Origin: Theristus sp. LFF4_11
Lineage: Eukaryota > Nematoda > Chromadorea > Monhysterida > Xyalidae
Direction of reading: 5' to 3'
DNA length: 64,000 nucleotides
NCBI GenBank assembly: GCA_030248135.1
Contig: JASANC010001287.1
Span: forward strand, 25,923-89,922
Shown here: positions 45,801 through 54,981 of the stretch, piece after piece
How positions within the stretch are numbered: the stretch's first letter is position 1
Layout of the letters: each line of letters opens with the position of its first letter
Notes under the pieces: generated by a model
What the model saw: only the letters and a program-made list of their open reading frames with translations
The model's database searches: none
Told to the model about the DNA's origin: nothing
Translations under genes and position numbers: made by a program

Positions 45801-48800
45801 GTGCAGCACATATCGTATGTGTGCCTGTGTGTTTGTTTGACTGTGCGTGCAACATGCTGTAACCGAGGGAAGTGCACGATCGCCAGAAAAAAATGTATCA
45901 AACCAAACAGTTACAGAAGCTGTGAAAACGATTCAATTGCAGTCCTTTCTTCGTACATCTGTGTTTATAGCCATTTCTGACTAACTGACTGTGTACCAGC
46001 AATTCATAACCATTCAGCTGCCGAGTTTTTTTTCCAGCTCCGCCTCCACGATCCGCATCCGAACGTATCGATCGAAAAACGGTCAGTTGTACACAGTGAA
46101 AAAGTACTACCAAAAACACCCACATCCGTGCACGGAGCAGCAATTGGCGCGGTGTGTTTGTGCGGGATTTCGGTTTCTTTTTGTCAATCGTATTTGCGAA
46201 GAAAAAAGTTAGAAAAAAACACACCAAACGTTGGTTTGCAAAGTTTAACGCAAATTGATGAGATTACTTGTTGACTTGTTGACTGCGTTATGACGGTTGT
46301 TTTGTTATTATATTTGGTCTCCGATGTCATGTATGACCATTTTCAGGTGGAGGTTTATTGAAAAAAGCTTCCGTCTGGTCTAAGATCGTATCAAGAGTCG
46401 AAACTGAATGGTACCTTCTGTATCCATTAACCATTCACATTAATTTTTTTTGAGAACATCCATTATTGCATTGCAGCTACGTTTATTGGCTGTACGAGGG
46501 CGACGTCACGCAGAACGATGCGATAAAACGGGCGAAATCACGATGGATCGTAGTCGCGTATAAATGGCTCGACGGGAGCCCGAGAGATCTGAGCGAATTG
46601 GACGAGATGACACTGCTGTCTGGGCCGACTGCGGATTCGCCGAACACTACTGCCCCCAGTTGTTCGGTTGAGAAGATGAGTGCCGACGTGGGCATGGGCG
46701 TGAATGGCGATGGTGTCATGCAGAGGTACACAACACATGTACAGTTGGTTTGTTTGAGCTTGTCACACAGTGGAGATATTCTTGTCATTGTGGACACGAG
46801 TGCAGGAACGTCTTTGTTGTTATTGGCGATAATGCCGCCGGTTGAATGTTTCATTCTCACTTTTTTTGCTGTTGTCAAATTATCTAGCTTAGCAGGACGA
46901 TGATGCTCCGTCAGAAAATGCAGTCGAACTCTCAATTATAAGCAATCGGCTGATTGGTCGGTGATCGCGTCATGCATGCTTTCTGTGCAGACATTGCTGT
47001 TGGAGGCGAAGTCTGTCCCTTGCTTCGAAAGCATACATCGCGTAATCGGTGATCACCATCCAATCAGCTGATCATCAAAAATTTAGCGTTTGAAACCAAC
47101 TAAATTGCGTCCAGATTTCTAAATGCTGTTGTATCAAAACGTTTTCGCTGTTTTTTTGTCAGCACGTTCCTTCGAAGTCGTCTCGGTCGTCAGGTCGGCG
47201 ACCGCTGTGTGCTGTTGGACTTGGACGCCGTCGATGAGAATGATTTGCCGGTTTGTTTCAGTTTTTTTTATGTCCCCCGCACGTGGCAGGCTCTGCATTG
47301 ACTATAATGTTGGATTCTTTTGTATATCGTTCTTGCAGGCCTTTTCATTCAAAATTCAACGTTTTTCAGCCGCTACCGTCTGGTGTGCACATCTACTCAG
47401 CAATTGCGTGCACGTCAATGACGGAGAGTGTTCGGGTGGCGAGGGAGTGTGCCACAATGGTTGGTTTTAGTCTGACTTTTGACCCATTTTTTTCGTATTC
47501 ATTTGTGAGATGGTCAAGTTTTCGTCTGATGGCCGTCCATTTTCTCTTTCTTTGACATGAAAAAGCCAAAATAGAATCTAATGTCAATGTGGCACAAACA
47601 CACCAGCACGGTACGGCACACACATGTATCATAATCACACCACATTTCACTATGTCTTTTAGTATGTTTGTGCAACGCTCAGAATTGTGCATTGTGCAAA
47701 TCAATTTTTGATGGTTTTGTACTTCTGCGAATACCAGGCCTTTGCACGAAAATGCAGAGTCTGGTCTGGTGGACAAGATCATCGTGAGACCGTGTATCAT
47801 TGTTGTTTCACCCTCAGCACCCATGCCGCCTGTGCACCGCGTTCCCGCCGGGCATCGCGCGCGGCTGGCCTGCAGTGACGTTCATCGTCGACGGCGCGGC
47901 CGTCTTTGACCGCGACGCAACCGTCGATCGAATGGGCAAGTGGAACAGAAAAGTGCAGCAAAGCGACGGCAGCATGGTGTACGGTTTTGTTGGTTTGCTT
48001 GGCGCTGTGCTTTTTCTTTGTTTTAGCAAGCGGTTGGATGAGGGAGAAGACGAATCTGCAATACAAATACAAACAATGTGCATAACGTCATCTAATCTCA
48101 TTCAAACGTGTCGGACAGAAATATCGTAATTTGCTGTTTGTTAGTTACAACAACGCTTGTTCGTCATGCATTACCACCAGAATTTTCTGTTTGGTATTCA
48201 GTGAATCACTTGTTAATTTAATTTTTTTCGTTTTCTCCTCAGCACCCACCCAGCGGCCACGCGCACCCGTGTTGTTCGCCTGATGGGTGGCGCCGAAGTG
48301 TACACGGTGAAAAAGCTGTACATTTGCTATCCGGAACCGGAAGCCGAAGGGAAACTGGCCAGACTGATCTATTGGATCTATGATGGTGATGGCGTCAATG
48401 TGCGTTTATGCAGTCTGTTTTGCAGTGGAATATTTGTTGGTGTTTGGGAAATCAAAACATGGTTAAATCGAGTTTAAGTGATGGTACTGATCTATTGGCT
48501 GAAAGAACGTCCAAAACACCTTGAAAATATTTTGCCTGGAGCAAGCAGAATTTTGAATTTCTGGTATTCAGGTAATTAAACTGCTGACTAAACTCACATG
48601 AAATGGCAATTTTCCGGTGTGCGGCACGTTGTTGAGCTGTTTGAGCGTTGTTGTCGTTTGGTGCTGGCAAGCATTGAAAATTAAAAAAAGGTGATTATCT
48701 TTCATTTTTGTCGTTTTGTTTGTTGCAGCCCGCAGCCTCAAAATCTCGTTGGATCGTGATCTCGTACAAATGGAAGGATGGACAGGCCCGCGATCTACCG

Positions 48801-51308
48801 GTCTTCCACATTCCTTTACCGCATCCGTCCCGTCGAAAACCGTCGGAAATCGCAAAGTACCGCATTCCGATCGTCAGGCGTCTTTCGGGTAATTTGTCGT
48901 CGTTGTTTTCTTTGTTTAGTTGAAGTTGAACTGCTGGAAATGTCTGTTTGCTCTTGCTGTAAATGTGAACTTTTGTGACTGATGAGTTTGGGCAAAATGG
49001 GGGAAAACAGCTAGTGAAGAAGGAACGATATCAGAGTTGCAAGAGAACATATTTCGCGCCAATTAAATGGTGTTTGATTACAACCAAACCGGATACAGTC
49101 GTTCGTCATACTTTTCGTTCAAAGTTTCGCATGCTCTGTATTTTACGAAAAAGGTGACACATTTAAACAGACGTACTGTATCTCCCCCTTTAAAACTGCA
49201 GCATCGAAAAGCGGCGCAAAATACCAACGGAAATACCGTTATCATTGCGCCGGTCGAAAATCGGAAAACCCCAATCCAATGCGGCGTTCACGGCAGCTCG
49301 TTCGCATTCACGCACCTGTTCAAGGTGAATTGGAGAAACAGTTTTTCATTGGAAGTTGACGTATGAGATTCACAACGCGAAAACATTTACTTGATGGTTA
49401 CGGTATGGTTCACCCCGAAACACCTTCGACGATCAGATTCATTTGATTAGAATCGTCTTGCGTTCATCTGGCAGGTTATCTGATTGATTCTTCATTTGTG
49501 TGGCTTGTTTTTTGTTGTTTCTCAATAGTATGCAAAAGAAAACACGGTAACACGGTGGATTGGATTGAAAATCAACAGCGCTGAGCGCCGAGCGAAAAAC
49601 TACTACCACAAATGAATTTTCACGATCATTTCAGACACTACCAATGCCAATTATCTGGCTATTGGCCCACAAGTCAACGCGATCAATTGGGACAACACAA
49701 CCAGTCTCAGTCGTTTCGCTCAGTGGTCAAACAATCGGCCAATAACTCGAGACCGTGCCTCTCGTACTCTCAATTCAATTTCAGACTCGAAGTCGATCGC
49801 CGCTTCGTTCGGCGACCAACTCCGGCAGCTTCGTCGTGCGTACGTGGGCGGACTGCAGCCGACGCGCGCCGTCGCAGCCGCTTTGGACGAGTGTTACGGT
49901 CGAACGCAGTCGGTCGTGGTGCCGCTGGATGGTGATGCGACGATTGCTGAGGGAAACTACGTTCGTATGGAACATGGTCGGTGGCTGTGGCGAGTGTGGC
50001 GCCTGGGAATGCGGGTGCTATGGGGAATTTGTGGTACTCACAGACAGTGCGAAAACAGATAGTAAACTGAGTCGGTGTTGTTGTTTGCAAAACTAACAAC
50101 TCTCTGTGGAACTTTGGATAATGACTGATGGTGCAGTGGTTTTGGAGTTTGGGTGGTTTTGGAGCAAATCAATGTTGGTTTTGAACGTGGATCCTTATCG
50201 GAAGCAGCCTTTTTGTAACTAGTTGGGGGAAACAGCTCGTTCGTTCACTAAATGTCCATTTACCTTCTAAACGATCTTTCCTGTCGCTCAGGTGACCAAT
50301 ACGACGCAGACATAATCATTCCGGAAGAATACAATGGAATAACCGACGACGAGTATCAGATCATCTTGGAGAAATCGGCGGAATTCTGCGCTCTCGACCT
50401 CGTGCAAGCGTGTCAGGAGGAGGCGGACCTCTGGGTGGTCACCGTTGACGCGCAGGCATTCGCGGTGCAACGAATTGGTTGGTTGGTTTGGTGCAAACAG
50501 CACTGGCGGTCATGGTCACTCAGTGGTCATGCTAAAGCGGCGTTCATGAAGCAGTGTTTAGTGACGCGTAGCTGTGCTAAAACATAGCTGCACGGTCGCT
50601 TTCATGAATACCCTTTTAGTCGATCTTCGAGCAGTAAAAGCACTTTCTCCACGTCCGTCCTCGGTGGCACAGACACCGGTGTGTTCGCGTGCAACTGCGA
50701 TCAATACGACGCGTTGCGTGTCGTCTGCATGCACACGATGGCGGTGGCGCGCCGCTTGAGCGAACATTTCGCGCACGACTCGATTGCGCGAGCGGCAATG
50801 ACGGTCGCTGCCGACGGACACGGGAATGACGACACGGCTGTTGCTGATCAACGGGACTGTGGTGTTGCTGATTTCGGCCGTCAGCAACAGTTCGTCACAC
50901 CCTATAGTAACGTCGACCACGACTACGTGACCGAGTTCGTGTCGACAGGTGACTTCATTGGGCGAACAATTTTTGATTGGAGGTTCTGGAATTAGGATGG
51001 AGTGGTGGAATTGATGTCTTTTGGGCACAGCGTGTGTCTGGATTGCGGTGTCATGAGACGAGTTTGCCCGCGACCGAATGCGAGAAATATGCCCGCTGTC
51101 GAATTTCGAAACGGAACGAATCCATTCACCCAAAAAGTGAAGCAGTTTGAATTGTTGCATCATTTCAGGCCATGTCATGCCCCATGTGCCGTTGGAAACA
51201 GTAACTGACGTCCCGAGCGCTGTGTTTCTTGAAGAAATCGTTGAACATGATGACAACACGCATGACATCGTCAATGAAGAAGTTGTGCAAGAGTTTGCAC
51301 TCGAGTGA
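42829..51308 (+). CDS. Multi-domain AT-hook / FLYWCH / triple-module / SWIM protein
   Basis: There are 18 exons: 42829-42942, 43052-43437, 43686-44209, 44558-44817, 45065-45115, 45261-45538, 46038-46151, 46477-46725, 47163-47250, 47370-47459, 47818-47978, 48243-48399, 48729-48888, 49202-49324, 49635-49976, 50292-50481, 50620-50948 and 51169-51308. All phases join, giving 1251 residues. The AT-hook core KRRRGRPR is at about 266-273. A FLYWCH-type finger is at about 312-352 (SWICERNRNCK, then HSFHNHP across an intron). Three copies of an unnamed module are at about 120-228, 475-625 and 693-835 (VTF-VVD, WNRK, YTVKK-Y, IYWIYDGD, SRWIVISYKW). A SWIM finger is at 1120-1134 (C-N-C then C-M-H, preceded by LWVVTVDAQAFAVQ). 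The motifs suggest a nuclear DNA-binding protein. FLYWCH plus SWIM recalls Mutator-like transposases, but no DDE domain is seen. The starts of exons 5 and 6 are the least certain. Confidence 0.85.
43686..44600 (+). other. AT-hook and FLYWCH zinc finger exons
   Basis: Exon 43686-44209 carries a serine/aspartate-rich stretch, the AT-hook KRRRGRPR and the first half of a FLYWCH finger (W-x-C-x5-C). Exon 44558-44817 opens in matching phase 1 with IFTHSFHNHP, giving the H-x-H end. The C-to-H spacing is what FLYWCH fingers show only if the acceptor at 44557 is used. Other acceptors upstream give the wrong phase or stops. FLYWCH fingers bind DNA or mediate protein contacts in metazoan regulators. 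Confidence 0.8.
46919..47086. mobile_element. MITE copy in an intron of the FLYWCH/SWIM gene
   Basis: It begins CAGTCGAACTCTCAATTATA and contains CGGCTGATTGGTCGG, GCATGCTTTCTGTGCA and, inverted, CATCCAATCAGCTGAT. The right end is decayed. It is the same family as 13817-13954 and 41224-41358. Confidence 0.6.
50292..50948 (+). other. SWIM zinc finger exons
   Basis: Exon 50292-50481 ends with the strand-like LWVVTVDAQAFAVQ. Exon 50620-50948 supplies FACNCDQYDALRVVCMHTMA, a C-x-C-x9-C-x-H pattern with the following Ala, as in SWIM domains. The join is phase 2 (TG/T), using the second of three overlapping GTTG donors. SWIM domains occur in Mutator-like transposases, MEKK1 and Sws1/Zswim proteins. 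Confidence 0.8.
50525..50612. mobile_element. Short palindromic element filling intron 16 of the FLYWCH/SWIM gene
   Basis: GCGTTCATGAAGCAG at one edge faces GCTTTCATGAATACC at the other, with GTGACGCGTAGCTGTG and CATAGCTGCACGGTCGC inside. The element occupies about two-thirds of the 138-bp intron and ends a few bases before the acceptor at 50619. It is a reverse-oriented relative of 11620-11705. Confidence 0.55.
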
Positions 51309-53102
51309 ACCGCTTTAGTTAAATTTGTAGCTTTCTGTTCTACAAAAAGTAGGCTTTTTGATTTTTTTTCAAAAATAGTTGCTGTATATTTGATTTTTAT
51401 ACCTAGGTTACTACAACTATGTAGATGCGAGTGAATAAAAGGCTTTGCATTTTATTTGTGATAATTTTTTTCGTATTTTTCTGTGAACTTTGAATGAGAA
51501 ATGTGCAAAGCTGAATCTGGAGTCTTTCGAAATATTGCAACTTTTCTTCAGAAACGAAAAAAGGGCCAATCATTCCGCACCACATAACGGTCTTTCCGAG
51601 CGTAGTAATCTTGAATTAAATCTTTCGAATGCGACGCACGAAAAATGCGTCGGTAAAAGCCGATAGAAAACTCGTGTAAACGTTTTCTTTGACAGGAAAG
51701 TTCTCACAACATTTGCGCCATTGTCTTGACACTTTTATTGAAGCGGGCGCGAGAAAAACAAATTGGCATGCCACACGAATGGAAGGAATCTTTACTGAAA
51801 AGGTCGAAAAACGCATTTTTGATAAATGTTGTGATAAGATTATACAGCGGTGCTTGTGTCAACGACTGCTGTTGCGTCGTCTGTTCTTTTTGATGTGTGA
51901 TTGCAAAATTATGCACGCATTAAATTATGTAAAACGTGATGTTTTTTGTTGTTCAATGAGACAATAACAACAAACAATGCGTGAAATTAACCACCTGAAA
52001 GAAGACCATATGATAACATTTGTCAAACCATATGATGCATTTGGTTTTGTCTTGTTTGTTTTGTCAAACCAGATAACTCAAATTAAAAATCACCAGAATC
52101 AAAATTTCAAACACTGCGCATTTGGTTGTTTCAGTTTAACTGAGTGTTTTGTGCGACCAATCAGCATGCGCTTGGTTGAAATCTAACCAATAATCTGCGC
52201 CTTACAAACAAGGCAATTGTAATCCGGAACATATCCACGAAGTTTTTGGATTTGCCTTTTTGACATAACTTCTCCAATGGAGTTTTTGTCTTGATCTTTT
52301 GTCAGTATACAAACACAAATTTGTAATGTTGTAATGCGGTTTTTCACACCAAGAAAAAAAGTTTTTCAGAGCGGTAGGAAAAACGGGATACATTTTTGGC
52401 ACGATGTCTATCTTGAGGTTATCTTTCGCGAGAAATTCCGATTAGTTTTTTAAACCTGATTCATTTGGCGTGAAAATTCATCATTTTTCGAGATGAAAGT
52501 TCAAGATTTCGTATGGTGGTGACATCCCAGTGAAATAATGAGGGTTTTTTCGTTGATTTCTGTTATCTTGTTCTCCGGTTTGAACTTTCAACCTCTGGCT
52601 GACACGAATGTGTGAAAGTGTTGTTTTTTTTGTTCTGGTTTAGTTTTCAGATTGATCTGATAGTGGTATTGCTATTTGCGTGCATTCTGAAGATGTTCTC
52701 ACGTTCCACATGTTCCGTCTGTTATAATGAACAATCCATTGAAAATGAAAATTATATTTTGCGTTTTTGTCATTTATGAGGTCATTTTTCGCACTGATTT
52801 TTTGCACGCGCGTTTTGTTGCAATCTGTGGTTTATTGGTTTTCGTTGTTGTTTGTTTTTCATTGTTCCTTCCAGTTGAGCGGGCCTGCTTTCGAAAAAAA
52901 TATTTGCGGCGGAATACTTTTATCAAAAGAAACTGTGATTAAGCTTTGTATAAAAATTATTGTATTAGGGAAGGTCCTAAGCAATTTTGCAAAAAACAAC
53001 CCCAGAAAGAGAGTAAAATTTTCAATCGGTTGAATTAGTTGATTTCCAGTGATTTTTTGTTAATTTTATAAAACGTTTGAGAATTAAGGTACACCCCAGA
53101 AA
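51309..53102. other. Intergenic spacer, no gene seen
   Basis: AT-rich with frames below 100 codons and no recognisable sequence. Two CCAAT(CA) motifs lie near 52160-52190. The last 60 bp before the next start codon (CACCCCAGAAAATG) would suit a promoter or trans-splice acceptor, but neither can be demonstrated. Confidence 0.4.
51431..51437 (+). promoter_or_regulatory. Candidate polyadenylation signal AATAAA
   Basis: GTGAATAAAAGGC lies about 125 bp after the stop codon of the FLYWCH/SWIM gene at 51308. It is the first canonical hexamer downstream on the plus strand, so it is a plausible 3'-end signal. No transcript evidence is available here. Confidence 0.45.
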
Positions 53103-53972
53103 ATGCCACACCATCACCGGATGATTCCATTAACCTCTGTGATACTGTATTCGCTGATGACCACAACCATTTCCATCTTTGTCGACTATCCAGATTCAAA
53201 TTCAAATGTGAATTTTGGCGGCAAACCGCCCGCAATCCAACCACCTCCACCAGACTATCAACCAGACTTTACAGCAGACAACGTCCTGGAATTACCGTTC
53301 GAGAATGAGGCTGGAGTTCCGTACGTGCACACCATGGAAGGTGAGCGCTGACACTTAGAATTAAATTGACTGCAGCACGCTGATTGGCTGCATCTTTGCA
53401 TTGGCTATACGCTGTTTGGCCGCTCAATGACGACGTTTAGTGTGTGTTCCTCATAGTATATAGAAAGAGTGGGTGAAACATGTTCTAGTTGGAGACCAAT
53501 GTGAGCCGTTCGTTTTGAAGCGCTGATTGATTGGTCCACAACCTCGTTTCATCACAGCCAATCAGCTCGCTGCTCTGTGTTGTTGTGTTGCAGGTGAACT
53601 CTACAAGTGGGACATGTACGGCTGCGACCCATTCGACTTGAACGCCTGCTCCGGCTACCGGGCACCGCACGAATGGGGCTGCTGCATGACGCCGCGGTGG
53701 CCGAGACGTCGCTTTTTTAGTTGGATGTTTGTGGCCGGCTTGTTTTAGGGTTTATCGTGTTTTTTTACATCTGACTTACATGCAGTTGTTCACTTCAAGT
53801 TTTCAGGAAACACGGCTGCTACTGCGACGCGAATGTTCGCACGTGCGTGGTGGAGCGCAGGGTCAGGGACCGAATCCAGTGGACTTTTTGCAGGCCTCGC
53901 GGCGGCTACGACTGCTATTGGAACTGGATGATACCGGGCCGGAAGTGCAATGGGTACTCGTACGAGATTTGA
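53103..53972 (+). CDS. Small secreted cysteine-rich protein, unknown family
   Basis: Three exons (53103-53340, 53594-53696, 53807-53972) join in phases 1 and 2 to give 168 residues ending at TGA 53972. The N-terminus has a hydrophobic signal segment, IPLTSVILYSLMTTTISIFV. The true start may be the second Met, at 53121. An acidic, Pro-rich propeptide-like stretch follows (IQPPPPDYQPDF). The C-terminal half holds ten cysteines: GCDPFDLNAC, WGCCMTPR, GCYCD, RTC, TFC, DC and KC. That pattern suggests a disulphide-bonded extracellular domain. I do not recognise the family. Donors are GTGAGC and a weaker GTGGCC. The gene converges on the OB-fold-like gene at 54982-58748. Confidence 0.75.
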
Positions 53973-54477
53973 AATAATGCTTTTTTAAAAGGGCGGTTTT
54001 GGTGATTGTGAAATGTGAATAACTGAGAAAAACAAGTGGATCAACGTTTCGTTCACTGTGACCGGTGTTGACCGAAGGCTCTGATCTTTGAGCCAAAATG
54101 CCGACATGTTAACCGGTTGATGGATTTCTCTCATTAATATGGTTGTTGGGTTTTGGTTGTTTGTGAAAGATCATTGTTCGATTATTGTAATTTCGCTTGC
54201 AGTTTACTGATTGGCTGAGTTGTCAATCCATATAATGCTGTTACTGGTGTAGCCAATCAGCGCTGTCTAGTTTTCTCTTGTACTCATAATGGAAAACGCC
54301 AAATCAAACCTGCCGAATGCCAAAGATGTTCTACAAAAAGGTTGTTTTTCCTTTTTTTACATTTCACTTTGGTGGCAATTCAAATACGTACCCATATTGG
54401 TGTATGCAGTTTCTTTGACTGATTTTCCTTTTTATTCTCCGATACCTGCTTGCTGCTAAAAGGAATAAAATTGTCGC

Positions 54478-54712
54478 GTCTGTAGCGCAGGTGTAGCGCT
54501 TTCGCCTACCGTTCTGTAGGTGGAAAGTTCGAACCTCGCTGCGGACAAGACACATAATGGAGAAACTAAAGTGACCAACAAGATCTGATGGTCTGCTCCC
54601 TCCAGAGCCAAGGGTAAATTGGGCTCGGGGCAGTATTGCCCATTTCCGCCGGAGTTTGGTACCTTTGGGTTTCCGGAACCGGCGCGCGAACAAATAATAA
54701 TAAAAAAATCAC
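54478..54712 (+). mobile_element. tRNA-derived SINE, fuller copy
   Basis: The head GTCTGTAGCGCAGGTGTAGC through AAGTTCGAACCTCGCTGCGG folds as a tRNA-like structure. Its first seven bases GTCTGTA pair with TGCGGAC at the head's end, and CCTAC pairs with GTAGG in an anticodon-like stem. A body with GCCGGAGTTTGGTACCTTTG and a tail AATAATAATAAAAAAATC follow. Internal A and B boxes would serve RNA polymerase III. It shares head and tail with 16776-16906 and body with 20430-20600. Confidence 0.8.
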
Positions 54713-54741
54713 AAAAGGCACAATAATCGAAGTTACATACA

Positions 54742-54885
54742 TACAGTCCATCTGAAAAATATATACAACATGACGTTATGACCAACCAATCAGCGCTGAG
54801 AACACCTCATGATTAAGCAATCAGCGTTGAGAGTTGCTATGACCAACCAATCAGTTAGTTGCATATATTAGCGAGATTGACTGTA
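54742..54885. mobile_element. MITE with TACAGTCCATCTG termini
   Basis: TACAGTCCATCTGAAAAATA at one end faces TATATTAGCGAGATTGACTG plus TA at the other. The interior is a run of CCAATCAGCGCTGAG units (three copies, some mutated). It is a second copy of the family at 58833-59009. The TA ends are typical of Tc1/mariner-derived MITEs. Confidence 0.8.
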
Positions 54886-54981
54886 GGCGGCAAAGATTGA
54901 CACATTCGCTGCAGTGATCGTTGGAAGCATTTTGATCGCATTTTTACGCTCACGAATTCAGCCAATAGGCAGTCGAACCAA

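Larger units (their letters stand above)
53973..54981. other. Spacer between convergent genes with a SINE and a MITE
   Basis: About 1 kb without coding sequence. It holds CCAATCAGC motifs near 54210-54265, the SINE at 54478-54712 and the MITE at 54742-54885, which lie almost end to end. Both flanking genes should terminate transcription here. Confidence 0.6.

Noticed and set aside
42829..51308. An active Mutator-like transposase
   Set aside because: FLYWCH and SWIM fingers fit, but there is no DDE-type catalytic region, no flanking inverted repeats around the gene, and the gene is split into 18 exons.
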